Of a stretch of DNA of 64,000 bases, positions 8,449 to 17,136 are shown piece after piece. The stretch is from Chelatococcus caeni. Its GTDB lineage: Bacteria > Pseudomonadota > Alphaproteobacteria > Rhizobiales > Beijerinckiaceae. The notes under the pieces were generated by a model that was not told the origin of the DNA, ran no database searches, and saw only the letters and a program-made list of their open reading frames with translations. The DNA lies in contig NZ_JACIEN010000001.1 in NCBI RefSeq assembly GCF_014196925.1, forward strand, positions 1,116,001 through 1,180,000, written 5' to 3'. The position numbers and the translations under genes are program-made. Each line of letters opens with the position of its first letter. Position 1 is the stretch's first letter.

Positions 8449-9423
8449 ATGACGGACCTTGCCGCGCTGATCAGCCTCGTTGCGCCCTTCTTCGGGCTCA
8501 TCGCGCTCGGCTTCTATTGCGGCAAGCGGGTCCATATTCCCGAGGGCGGGCTCGCGTGGATGCAGTTCTTCCTCATCTACGTCGCGCTGCCGCCGCTGTT
8601 CTACCGGCTCATCGTCAACACGCCGATCGAGGAGCTCGCCAACTGGCCCTTCATCGCGGCGACGACCCTGTGCACCTTCAGCGCCTTTGCGATCTCGTTC
8701 TCGACGGGAATGGCGACGTCGCGCGGCGACATCTCGCAGGCGACCCTGCGCGGGCTCGCGGGCGCCTATTCCAACATCGGCTACATGGGGCCGCCGCTCG
8801 TGCTCGCCGCCCTCGGCAGCGGAGCGAGCGCTCCGGTGGCGCTGATCTTCGTCTTCGACAACATCCTGCTCTTCACGCTCGTGCCGTTCCTGATGACCAT
8901 CGGCGGCGCCGACAAGCGCAGCTTCGCCGAGACGACGCGGGCCGTGGTCTGGCGGGTGGTGACGCACCCGTTCAACCTCGCCACCGCCGCCGGCGTCGCG
9001 GCGAGCTATTTCAGGCTCACGCTGCCGGACTTCGCCGACAAGATGGTGACCTGGCTCGCCGGGGCGGCCGCGCCCTGCGCGCTCTTCATCCTCGGGGTGA
9101 CGGTGGCGCTCAGGCCGCTCGGGCGCCTGCCGCTCGAGGTGCCAGCCCACGTCGTCGTCAAGCTCATCATCCACCCGCTGCTGGTCTGGGTGGTTCTTTC
9201 GGCCTTCGGCGATTTCGATCCGGTCTGGGTCTATGCGGCGGTGCTGATGGCGGCGCTGCCGCCGGCCCTCAACATCTTCGTCCTGTCGACGCAGTACCGC
9301 ATCGGCCTGGAACGCGCCTCGGCGGCCATCCTCGTCGGCACCGTCACCTCCATGGTGACGCTGACGGGCTTTCTCTGGCTCATCAAGACGGGCAGGATGC
9401 CTCACGATCTGTTTCCGTCGTGA
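8449..9423 (+). CDS. AEC (auxin efflux carrier) family transporter
   Basis: 324 residues with about ten hydrophobic segments in two five-helix halves, the normal layout for AEC permeases such as MdcF. The N-terminal half has FFLIYVALPPLFYRLIVNTP and GLAGAYSNIGYMGPPLVLAA (family Asn-x-G-Y-M/P motif). The C-terminal half has AAPCALFILGVTVAL and AALPPALNIFVLS. The start at 8449 is chosen because the extended frame upstream has no hydrophobic segment; CGGGAG lies 6 bp before it. The gene ends 10 bp before the CaiB-family gene, so the two form an operon. Likely a carboxylate carrier in the inner membrane; direction and substrate are unknown. Confidence 0.85.
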   Translation: MTDLAALISLVAPFFGLIALGFYCGKRVHIPEGGLAWMQFFLIYVALPPLFYRLIVNTPIEELANWPFIAATTLCTFSAFAISFSTGMATSRGDISQATLRGLAGAYSNIGYMGPPLVLAALGSGASAPVALIFVFDNILLFTLVPFLMTIGGADKRSFAETTRAVVWRVVTHPFNLATAAGVAASYFRLTLPDFADKMVTWLAGAAAPCALFILGVTVALRPLGRLPLEVPAHVVVKLIIHPLLVWVVLSAFGDFDPVWVYAAVLMAALPPALNIFVLSTQYRIGLERASAAILVGTVTSMVTLTGFLWLIKTGRMPHDLFPS

Positions 9424-9433
9424 GGGGCAATAT

Positions 9434-10543
9434 ATGGCGCATCTGCCGCTCGAGGGCCTCGTCGTCCTCGATTTCTCGACCCTGCTGCCGGGGCCGCTGG
9501 CGACCCTGATGCTTGCCGAGGCCGGGGCCGAGGTGATCAAGGTGGAAAAGCCGCAGGGCGACGACATGCGGCACTTCCCGCCGCGGCTCGGCGAGACTTC
9601 GGCGCCCTTCGCCGTCCTCAACGCCGGCAAGCGCAGTATCGCCCTCGACCTGAAGGACCCTGACCAGCGGGCGGCGCTGCGCCCCCTCGTCGAGCGGGCG
9701 GATATCCTCGTCGAGCAGTTCCGCCCGGGCGTCATGGCGAAGCTCGGCCTCGGCTACGAGGCGCTGAAGGTCATCAACCCGCGCCTCGTCTATTGCTCCA
9801 TCACCGGCTTCGGGCAGGAGGGGCCGCGGGCGCAGGAGGCGGGCCACGACCTCAACTATGCCGCCGTGGCGGGGCTCCTGTCGCTCAGCCCCGGCACGAC
9901 GCGGAGCCCGACGGTGCCGCCGATGCTGGCGGCCGACATCGGCGGCGGCTCGCTGCCGGCGGTGCTCAACATCCTCCTTGCCCTGCGCCAGCGCGACCTC
10001 ACCGGCGAGGGCATGCATCTCGACATCGCCATGAGCGACGCCATGTTCACCTTCGCCTGGTACGGCCTCGCCCAGGGTCACGCCACCGGCCGCTTTCCGG
10101 GGGCGGGGGAGAATGTCCTCGCCGGCGGCTCGCCGCGCTACGGCCTCTATGCCACCCGCGACGGGCGCTTCCTCGCCGTGGGGGCCCTGGAACAGAAGTT
10201 CTGGGACACCTTCTGCGGCGCGCTCGACCTGCCGGAGGCCCTCCGGGACGACCGGCGCGATCCGGCGGCGACGCGTGCGGCGATCGCCGAGCGCATCGCC
10301 GCGCAGGACGCGGACGAGTGGCATCGGCGGCTTACCCCGCTCGACTGCTGCTGCACGGTCGTGGCGAGCCTCGACGAGGCGGTGCGCGACCCGCATTTCA
10401 CCGCTCGCGGCCTCATGGGAGCGACCGCGGCGACGCCCGACGGCAGCCGCATTCCGCTCGCCGCCGTGCCCATCGACCCGCAGCTGCGCCGCGCCCGCGG
10501 CGAGCCGCGCCCGGTGCCGGCGCTCGAGCCCGGGTCACAATAG
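9434..10543 (+). CDS. CaiB/BaiF family protein (CoA-transferase or alpha-methylacyl-CoA racemase)
   Basis: 369 residues, family III fold. The N-terminal LVVLDFSTLLPGPLATLMLA and EVIKVEKPQGDDMR blocks bind CoA. The catalytic segment is AGHDLNYAAVAGLLS with H138 and D139. The G-H-D-x-N-Y form resembles alpha-methylacyl-CoA racemase more than formyl-CoA transferase, and ~370 residues also fits the racemase side. With the AEC carrier 10 bp upstream and the divergent malyl-CoA-lyase-like gene, it may activate or epimerise the CoA ester handled by that lyase (inference). Its 3' end overlaps the convergent UbiH-type gene by 9 bp. Confidence 0.82.
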   Translation: MAHLPLEGLVVLDFSTLLPGPLATLMLAEAGAEVIKVEKPQGDDMRHFPPRLGETSAPFAVLNAGKRSIALDLKDPDQRAALRPLVERADILVEQFRPGVMAKLGLGYEALKVINPRLVYCSITGFGQEGPRAQEAGHDLNYAAVAGLLSLSPGTTRSPTVPPMLAADIGGGSLPAVLNILLALRQRDLTGEGMHLDIAMSDAMFTFAWYGLAQGHATGRFPGAGENVLAGGSPRYGLYATRDGRFLAVGALEQKFWDTFCGALDLPEALRDDRRDPAATRAAIAERIAAQDADEWHRRLTPLDCCCTVVASLDEAVRDPHFTARGLMGATAATPDGSRIPLAAVPIDPQLRRARGEPRPVPALEPGSQ

Positions 10544-11770
10544 CGGGTCGGCGGCCCCGGCGCGGGACATCAGCCGCGGCAGGCGGGCGTGCGGGGCGAG
10601 CCCCTCGCGCATGACGAAGCGGCGCAGCGGCCCGATGAGATCGAGCGCGATGAGGCCGGCCCCGCGCAGGAGGTCGGCCGGGAGGAAATGCGCGAGCAGC
10701 GTCCGGTTCAGCGCGTCGACGCCCGTCGTCCTGAGGCGCACGTCGAGCCGCCGGCCGCGTTCGTAGGCTCCGAGGGCTTCCGGGCTGCCGATGTCGAGGC
10801 CGCGCGTGCGCGCATCGACCACGGCATCGCGCAGATTGGCGACGTCCCGCATGCCGAGGTTGAGGCCCTGCGCGCCGATGGGCGGAAAGACGTGGGCCGC
10901 CTCGCCGGCGACGGCGATGCGATCGGCGGTGAAACGCGCGACCGAAAGGCCGCTCATCGGCACGCGCCCGCGCCCGCCCTCGACGCGCATGCGCCCGAGC
11001 ATGGACCGCGCCTGCCGCTCGACGGCGAGCGCGAAGCCTTCGTCGTCGCGCGCCGCGAGCGTCTCCGCCTGCTCGGGGCTGCACACCCACACGAGGCTGG
11101 AGCGCAGCCCCGGCAGCGGCACCAGCGTGAAGGGCCCCGAGCGGGTGTGGAACTCCGTCGAGGTGTCGCGGTGGTCGCGGCTGTGCGCGAGGATCGCGGT
11201 CAGCGCCGTCTGCGGATAGGACCATTCGCGGATGTCGATGCCCGCGTCGGCCCGCATGCGCGAGTTGCGTCCGTCGGCCGCCACGACGAGGGGCGCCCGG
11301 AGGATGCGGCCGTCGTCCAGGCTCACTTCGGCGAAGTCGGCACCGGCCGTGAAGGCGGTGGCGGACGCGGCCACGCGCGCGAGCCCACGGGTGTTGTCGG
11401 CGAGGGCGGCAAGGCCCGCGACCAGCGTCGCGTTCTCGATGTTGTAGCCGAAGGCGTCGAGGCCGATCTCGCCGGCGTTGAAGGTCACCGGCGGCGGGCG
11501 GAAGAGGTTGTCCGTCGCATCGACGAGGCGCATGTGCGCCATGGGGGCCGCCTGCATCTGCAGGCCGTGCCAGGCGCCGATGGCGTCGAGCAGGCGGATG
11601 GAGGCATCGAGCAGCGCCACCGTGCGTCCGTCGCGCGCCGTGCGCACCTCGCCGACGAGCGTGGTGCGGAGGCCTTCCTGCGCCAATGCGATGGCGAGGG
11701 CGAGGCCGGCCGGGCCGGGGCCGACGACGATGACATCGGCATCCGCCGCCGGGGCTTTCCGTTTCGCCAT
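10535..11770 (-). CDS. UbiH/UbiF/VisC-family FAD monooxygenase (ubiquinone hydroxylase type)
   Basis: 411 residues from ATG 11770, which has a perfect GGAGGAG ribosome site; the frame extends upstream without one. Flavin motifs in order: VIVVGPGPAGLALAIALAQE (GxGxxG, ~14-33), the DG motif VVAADGRNSRMRAD (~155-168), and the third FAD motif RIAVAGEAAHVFPPIGAQGL (~280-299). The last carries Glu where the textbook motif has Asp (GDAAH), a variant I believe is common in this order. It would hydroxylate the ubiquinone ring at the membrane with NAD(P)H and O2. Single gene, divergent from the terC-like gene, overlapping the CaiB gene by 9 bp at the 3' end. Confidence 0.88.
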   Translation of the reverse strand: MAKRKAPAADADVIVVGPGPAGLALAIALAQEGLRTTLVGEVRTARDGRTVALLDASIRLLDAIGAWHGLQMQAAPMAHMRLVDATDNLFRPPPVTFNAGEIGLDAFGYNIENATLVAGLAALADNTRGLARVAASATAFTAGADFAEVSLDDGRILRAPLVVAADGRNSRMRADAGIDIREWSYPQTALTAILAHSRDHRDTSTEFHTRSGPFTLVPLPGLRSSLVWVCSPEQAETLAARDDEGFALAVERQARSMLGRMRVEGGRGRVPMSGLSVARFTADRIAVAGEAAHVFPPIGAQGLNLGMRDVANLRDAVVDARTRGLDIGSPEALGAYERGRRLDVRLRTTGVDALNRTLLAHFLPADLLRGAGLIALDLIGPLRRFVMREGLAPHARLPRLMSRAGAADPLL

Positions 11771-11943
11771 CGCACTCCTCCAGCTCTGCTGCGCCTTGCG
11801 CCGCAACTCCGTCTCTGGGCTACCGCAAGGTGGGCGCTGATGCCAGAGGGCCGGCTGCCGCATGCCACTGCAGCAGGATTGTCGCGGCTTCCGGGCCATG
11901 CTTTCCTGCCCGGCAGTGCCTCATCCCGACGGAGCTCACACGC

Positions 11944-12684
11944 ATGTTCGAATGGGTGGCCAATCCCGCCGGCTGGGCCGCGCTCGTCACGCTCTCGGCC
12001 ATGGAGATCGTGCTCGGCATCGACAATGTCGTATTCATCTCCGTGCTGGTGTCGAAGCTGCCGCGCGACCAGGCGGAGCGGGCCCGCCGCATCGGCCTCC
12101 TGCTCGCGCTCGTCTTCCGCGTGGCCCTGCTCTTCGCGCTCACGGCCATCATGCGCCTGACGGAGCCGGTCTTCACCATCCTCGGCAACGGCTTCTCGTG
12201 GCGCGACATCATCCTCATCGCCGGTGGCGCCTTTCTCATCGCCAAGGCCACCCACGAGATCCATGCCGAGATGGAAGGCCCGGACGAAACCGAGCGGCGC
12301 GGCACGGCGCCCGGCGCCTTCACGGCGGCCGTGGCGCAGATCACGGTCATCGACCTCGTCTTCTCGGTCGATTCCATCGTCACGGCCATCGGCATGGCGC
12401 AGGACGTGTCGATCATGATCATCGCCGTCGTCATCGCCATGGCGGTGATGTATGCGGCCTCCGGCCCCGTCAGCCGCTTCATCGCCCATCATCCGACCAC
12501 GAAGATGCTGGCGCTGTCCTTCCTCATCCTCATCGGCGTGTCGCTGGTGGCCGAGGGCGGCGAGATCCATATCCCGCGCGGCTACATCTATTCGGCCATG
12601 GCCTTCGCCGCGGCGGTCGAGGCGATCAACGTCATGGCCGGCCGCAAGCGGCGCAAGCACGCCAGGGGGCGCGGGGAGGCCTGA
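11944..12684 (+). CDS. TerC family integral membrane protein
   Basis: 246 residues with about seven membrane segments. The two acidic, in-membrane repeats of the TerC/LysE fold are clear: EIVLGIDNVVFISVL (E21, D27, N28) and DLVFSVDSIVTAIGM (D137, D143). These are thought to carry a divalent metal. Between them is a cytoplasmic loop HEIHAEMEGPDETERRG. Family members are linked to tellurite resistance or manganese export to metalate exported enzymes; the sequence does not choose between them. Its stop codon directly abuts the stop of the convergent sulP gene with no base between. Confidence 0.88.
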   Translation: MFEWVANPAGWAALVTLSAMEIVLGIDNVVFISVLVSKLPRDQAERARRIGLLLALVFRVALLFALTAIMRLTEPVFTILGNGFSWRDIILIAGGAFLIAKATHEIHAEMEGPDETERRGTAPGAFTAAVAQITVIDLVFSVDSIVTAIGMAQDVSIMIIAVVIAMAVMYAASGPVSRFIAHHPTTKMLALSFLILIGVSLVAEGGEIHIPRGYIYSAMAFAAAVEAINVMAGRKRRKHARGRGEA

Positions 12685-14415
12685 TCAGAGCGTGGCGAGC
12701 GCCCGGCTCGCCGCGTCGCGCGCCGCCGCAACGCTGGCGGCATAGCGCACGAGCGGCACCTTCAGCCCCTCATGCGCCAGCACCCTCCTGACGGAGGAGC
12801 TGGCGCCGGCAATATAGAGCCGGGCCCCGCGCCGCGTCGTCTCCTGAGCGATCGACAGGAGCGCGCGGGCCGCCGTCGAATCGGCGAAGGGCACCTCCGA
12901 CAGGTCGAGCACCAGCGCCTTGGGACGGCTGCCGATGCGCTCGAGGATGGCGCCGACATTGCCGGCGGCGCCGAAGAAGAGCGGACCGGCGATGCCGTAG
13001 ACGACGATGTCCGGATCGGCGACGCGGCCGCTGTCGTAGACCTCCCTTGCGCCGGCCGGCGCATCCGCCTCGTCCTCCATGCCGAGCGAGGCGTGCCGCT
13101 CCACGGCGACGAGCTCGCCCATGCGGTGCATGAAGAGGAAGCTGCCGAGCACGACGCCGACGGCGATGCCCTCCGTCAGGTCGCGGAAGACGGTGAGGAG
13201 GAAGGTGGCGAGCAGCACCACGGCCTCGCCGCGCGACCGGGTGAGGATCGACGCGAAGGCGTGCCGCTCGGCCATGTTCCAGGCCACCACGGCGAGCACG
13301 GCCCCGAGCGCCGCCAGCGGCACATAGGCGGCGAGCGGTGCCGCCACCAGCATGAAGACGAGCAGGAAGAGCGCGTGCAGCATGCCGGAGACGGGCCCGA
13401 CAGCCCCGGCGCGCACGTTCGTCGCCGTGCGGGCGATGGTGCCCGTCGCGGTGAGGCCGCCGAAGAGCGGCGAGGCGATGTTGGCGATGCCCTGCGCCAC
13501 GAGCTCGCAGTTCGAGCGGTGGCGCCGCCCCGTCATGCCGTCGGCGACCACCGCCGACAGGAGCGATTCGATGCCGCCGAGCAGCGCGAGCGCCAGCGCA
13601 TCCGGCAGGACGGTGAGCACCTTGTCGAGCGACAGGGCCGGCATGCTCGGTGCCGGCAGGCCGCGCGGCACCTCGCCGAAGCGCGAGCCGATGGTCTCGA
13701 CCGGCAGGCCGAAGGCCCAGGAGGCGAGGGTGGCCGCAAGCACCACGATGAGGAAGGCCGGCAGCCGCGCATCGATGCGGCGCACGAGGATGATGAGGCC
13801 GATCGAGGCGACGGCGAGGGCGATGGTCGCCCCGCTCGCCGTCTCGCGCACCTGCCACAGCGCCTCGACCTTCGGCAGGAGGGCCGCAGGCTCGGGCCCG
13901 GCCAGCGTCAGGCCGAGGAGCTCCTTGAACTGGCTCGCCAGGATGATGACGGCGATGCCGGCGCTGAAGCCGACCGTCACCGGATGCGGGATGTACTTGA
14001 TGTAGGTCCCGAGCCGAAGAAAGCCGATGAGGACGAGCACGAGGCCGGCGATCATCGTGGCGAGCAGGAAGCCGTCATAGCCGTGGCGCTCGATGGTGGC
14101 GGCCACGAGCACGATGAAGGCGCCGGCAGGACCGCCGATCTGGAAACGGCTGCCGCCGAAGGCGGAGATGAGAAAGCCGCCGATGATGGCGGTGGCGAGG
14201 CCCTTGTCGGGGCTCACCCCGCAGGCGATGGCGATCGCCATCGACAGGGGCAGGGCGACGATGGCGACGGTCAGGCCCGCCAGCGCGTCGGCGCGCAGCT
14301 GCGGCAGGCCGTAGCCCTCGCGCAGCACGGTGACGAGCTTGGGCGTGAACAGGTCCCGCAGGCTGGGAGACGGCCTCGGAGACGGTCTCGATGACGTTTT
14401 TGCCTGCTGAAGCAT
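12685..14415 (-). CDS. SulP family anion transporter with STAS domain
   Basis: 576 residues. The membrane part (~35-425) has the SulP signatures GLTVAIVALPLSMAIAIACG and KYIPHPVTVGFSAGIAVIIL, then GGIESLLSAVVADGMTG. The C-terminal STAS domain (~470-570) reads DIVVYGIAGPLFFGA and ends in the strand-helix LVLDLSEVPFADSTAARAL with the anti-anti-sigma-type D-S-T. It is a sulfate, bicarbonate or dicarboxylate symporter or channel in the inner membrane; substrate not predictable. It shares a divergent promoter region containing two palindromes with the quinone oxidoreductase gene. Confidence 0.9.
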   Translation of the reverse strand: MLQQAKTSSRPSPRPSPSLRDLFTPKLVTVLREGYGLPQLRADALAGLTVAIVALPLSMAIAIACGVSPDKGLATAIIGGFLISAFGGSRFQIGGPAGAFIVLVAATIERHGYDGFLLATMIAGLVLVLIGFLRLGTYIKYIPHPVTVGFSAGIAVIILASQFKELLGLTLAGPEPAALLPKVEALWQVRETASGATIALAVASIGLIILVRRIDARLPAFLIVVLAATLASWAFGLPVETIGSRFGEVPRGLPAPSMPALSLDKVLTVLPDALALALLGGIESLLSAVVADGMTGRRHRSNCELVAQGIANIASPLFGGLTATGTIARTATNVRAGAVGPVSGMLHALFLLVFMLVAAPLAAYVPLAALGAVLAVVAWNMAERHAFASILTRSRGEAVVLLATFLLTVFRDLTEGIAVGVVLGSFLFMHRMGELVAVERHASLGMEDEADAPAGAREVYDSGRVADPDIVVYGIAGPLFFGAAGNVGAILERIGSRPKALVLDLSEVPFADSTAARALLSIAQETTRRGARLYIAGASSSVRRVLAHEGLKVPLVRYAASVAAARDAASRALATL

Positions 14416-14437
14416 GGGGTTTGGCCCTGACGCAAAT

Positions 14438-14454
14438 TACAAAATGTATTTGTA
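14438..14454. promoter_or_regulatory. Inverted repeat TACAAA-N5-TTTGTA in the sulP/qor promoter region
   Basis: Perfect 6-bp arms in an AT-rich segment 23 bp before the sulP start. It could be an operator overlapping the sulP promoter. Confidence 0.4.
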
Positions 14455-14487
14455 GTATATAAGCCGGGAGCCGCATTGCCTACGACG

Positions 14488-14512
14488 GCATTGCATATCT
14501 AACATGCAATGC
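14488..14512. promoter_or_regulatory. Perfect 9-bp inverted repeat before qor (candidate operator)
   Basis: GCATTGCAT (14488-14496), 7-base spacer, ATGCAATGC (14504-14512). The right arm ends 5 bases before the ribosome site of the qor gene, so a bound protein would block its initiation. A hairpin in the mRNA leader is an alternative reading. Confidence 0.6.
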
Positions 14513-14531
14513 AACACGAGGGATGGAAGCC

Positions 14532-15506
14532 GTGAAAGCAATCCGCATTCACCGCCACGGCGGGCCAGAGGTGCTCGCCTATGAGGACGTCGACATTGGC
14601 CAGCCGGGTCCCGGCGAGGTCCGCGTGCGCAACATGGCGATCGGCCTCAACTTTATCGACGTCTATTTCCGCACCGGCGCCTACAAGCCGCCGGGCCTGC
14701 CGTTCACGCCCGGCAACGAAGGGGCAGGCGAGGTGGTGGCGGTGGGCGAGGGCGTCGGCGATTTCGCTCCGGGCGACCGCGTCGCCTATGCCGCGACGCT
14801 CGGCTCCTACGCCGAGGAGCGGATCGTGCCGGCCCATTTCCTGGTGCACCTGCCCGGCGCCATCGACTTCGAGACGGGCGCGGCCATGATGCTGAAGGGC
14901 CTGACGGCGCAATATCTGCTGCGCCGCACCTTCCGGGTCGAGGCCGGCCACACCATCCTCGTCCATGCGGCGGCGGGTGGTGTCGGCCTCATCCTGACCC
15001 AGTGGGCGAAGCACCTCGGCGCGACGGTCATCGGCACCGCCGGCTCGCCGGACAAGGCCGAGCTCGCACGGCAGAACGGCTGCGACCACGTCATCGACTA
15101 CCGCAAGGAGGACTTCGTCGCGCGGGTGAAGGAGATCACGGGCGGCGAGGGCTGCCACGTCGTCTATGACGGCGTCGGCAAGGCGACCTTCCCGGGCTCG
15201 CTCGATTGCCTGCGCCGCTTCGGCTATTTCGTCAGCTTCGGCTCGGCCTCGGGGCCCATCGAGGCCTTCGACATCCTGCTCCTGGCGCAGAAGGGCTCGC
15301 TCTTCGCCACCCGGCCGACGCTGTTCACGCATCTGGCCACGCACGAGGACGTGGTCGAGATGAGCAACGATCTCTTCCATGTGGTCGAGAGCGGTGTCGT
15401 CAAGATCCCGATCCACACCCGCATGCCGCTCGCCGAGGCGGCCGAGGCGCACCGCCGCCTCGAGGCGCGGCAGACGACCGGGGCGACGGTGCTCCTGCCT
15501 GAGTAG
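14532..15506 (+). CDS. qor: Quinone oxidoreductase / zinc-free alcohol dehydrogenase-like (QOR family)
   Basis: 324 residues from GTG 14532. I prefer this to ATG 14523 because GAGGGA (14518-14523) sits 8 bp before the GTG, the family starts with M-K-A-I, and 324 is the standard length. It would reduce quinones by one electron with NADPH in the cytosol. Motifs: GLNFIDVYFRTGAYKPP (~36-52), LPFTPGNEGAGEVVAVG, and the nucleotide-binding ILVHAAAGGVGLILTQWAKH (AAGGVG, ~145). No zinc ligands, as expected for QOR. It is monocistronic or weakly linked to the BMP importer 58 bp downstream. The perfect palindrome before it suggests local repression. Confidence 0.88.
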   Translation: MKAIRIHRHGGPEVLAYEDVDIGQPGPGEVRVRNMAIGLNFIDVYFRTGAYKPPGLPFTPGNEGAGEVVAVGEGVGDFAPGDRVAYAATLGSYAEERIVPAHFLVHLPGAIDFETGAAMMLKGLTAQYLLRRTFRVEAGHTILVHAAAGGVGLILTQWAKHLGATVIGTAGSPDKAELARQNGCDHVIDYRKEDFVARVKEITGGEGCHVVYDGVGKATFPGSLDCLRRFGYFVSFGSASGPIEAFDILLLAQKGSLFATRPTLFTHLATHEDVVEMSNDLFHVVESGVVKIPIHTRMPLAEAAEAHRRLEARQTTGATVLLPE

Positions 15507-15564
15507 AGCTTCATTGGCACGGATCCTGCCTCCTCGGGCGGGGCGAGATACGGGGCAGGGCGGC

Positions 15565-17136
15565 GTGACGGAGTTGGGCGCAACAGCGGGCGCGGGGGCG
15601 GATGAGACGGGGCCGCCGCTCATCGCCATGCACGGCATCACCAAGGTCTTTGGCTCGCTCGTTGCCAACGACCACATCGACCTCGCCATCCGGGCGGGGG
15701 AAATCCATGCCCTGCTCGGCGAGAACGGCGCCGGCAAGTCGACGCTCGTCAAGATCCTCTACGGCCTGCTCGAGCCGACGGAGGGCGAGATCCGCTGGCG
15801 CGGCGAGCCGGTGCGCCTCGCCGGGCCGCAGGAGGCGCGCTCCCTCGGCATCGGCATGGTCTTCCAGCATTTCTCGCTGTTCGAGAACCTGACGGTGGCG
15901 GAGAACATCGCCGCCGCCATGCCGCCTGATCTGTCGCTCGCCGAGGTTGCCGCGAAGGCGCGGGACGTGTCGGGCCAGTACGGCCTGTCCGTCGACCTCG
16001 ACCGGCCGGTGTGGACGCTCTCGGCCGGCGAGCGCCAGCGCATCGAGATCATCCGCTGCCTGCTGCAGGACCCGCGGCTGATCGTGCTCGACGAGCCGAC
16101 CTCGGTGCTGACGCCGCAGGAGGCGGACCGGCTGTTCGTGACGCTGGAGCGCCTGGCGGCGAGCGGCTGCGCCATCCTCTACATCTCGCATCGCCTCGAG
16201 GAGGTGCGGCGGCTGTGCTCCTCGGCCACGATCCTGCGCGCCGGCCGCGTCGTCGCCACCATCGACCCGCGCGCCGTCAGCGCCCGCGAGATCGCCGGCC
16301 TGATGGTCGGCACCGCCCTGCACGACGTGGTCGCCGGGCGTGGTGCCGCCGAAGGGGCGCCGCGGCTCGTCGTACGCGGCCTCTCGCTCGCCTCAGAGAA
16401 GGCGCACGGCCAGGCGCTGCGAGACATCGAGCTTGCCGTGCGGGCGGGCGAGGTCCTCGGCATCGCCGGGGTTGCCGGCAACGGCCAGGGGGAGCTTTTC
16501 GCGGCCCTCTCCGGCGAGCGCCTCGCCCATGGACCAGACGTTGTCGCCATCGATGGCAAGCCCGTCGGGCATCTCGGCGTGACCGAGCGGCGGCGGCTGG
16601 GCGCCGCCTTCGTGCCGGAGGAGCGGCTCGGCCACGGTGCGGTGCCCGATCACCGCCTCGCGGAGAACACCCTGCTCTCGCGCCATGGCACCGGCGGCCT
16701 CGTCTCGCGCGGCTTCGTGCTCGCCGATGCGACGCGGGCGCTGGCGACGCGCATCATCGAGACTTTCGACGTGCGCAAGGAGGGCGCGGACCCGCGCGCC
16801 CGCACCCTTTCCGGCGGCAATCTGCAGAAATTCGTCGTCGGCCGCGAGATCCTGCGCGAGCCGGGCGTGCTCGTCGTCAACCAGCCCACCTGGGGCGTGG
16901 ATGCGGGCGCCGCCGCGCTCATCCGCCAGGCGCTGGTCGATCTCGCCCGCAGTGGCAGCGCCGTCCTCATCATCAGCCAGGATCTCGACGAATTGTTCGA
17001 GATGGCCGACCGCATCGCCGTCATCCACGCCGGCGAACTGAGCGCGCCGGAGGCGACAGGCGACCTCACCCGCGAGACGGTCGGCCTGCTCATGACGGGC
17101 GCCGCGGCACCGAAGGGGACCGTCCATGCGCATTGA
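15565..17136 (+). CDS. ABC transporter ATPase, BMP/nucleoside type (two fused nucleotide-binding domains)
   Basis: 523 residues from GTG 15565 (GGGGCAGGG upstream); an internal ATG at 15628 is the alternative. Domain 1: Walker A GENGAGKST, signature LSAGERQRIEI, Walker B LIVLDEPTSVLT. Domain 2: Walker A degenerate (GVAGNGQGE), signature TLSGGNLQKFVVGRE, Walker B VLVVNQPTWGVD with N-Q in place of D-E. One intact and one degenerate site is normal for YufO/NupO-type ATPases. It powers uptake by the two permeases that follow. It overlaps the first permease by 11 bp, so translation is coupled. Confidence 0.92.
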   Translation: MTELGATAGAGADETGPPLIAMHGITKVFGSLVANDHIDLAIRAGEIHALLGENGAGKSTLVKILYGLLEPTEGEIRWRGEPVRLAGPQEARSLGIGMVFQHFSLFENLTVAENIAAAMPPDLSLAEVAAKARDVSGQYGLSVDLDRPVWTLSAGERQRIEIIRCLLQDPRLIVLDEPTSVLTPQEADRLFVTLERLAASGCAILYISHRLEEVRRLCSSATILRAGRVVATIDPRAVSAREIAGLMVGTALHDVVAGRGAAEGAPRLVVRGLSLASEKAHGQALRDIELAVRAGEVLGIAGVAGNGQGELFAALSGERLAHGPDVVAIDGKPVGHLGVTERRRLGAAFVPEERLGHGAVPDHRLAENTLLSRHGTGGLVSRGFVLADATRALATRIIETFDVRKEGADPRARTLSGGNLQKFVVGREILREPGVLVVNQPTWGVDAGAAALIRQALVDLARSGSAVLIISQDLDELFEMADRIAVIHAGELSAPEATGDLTRETVGLLMTGAAAPKGTVHAH

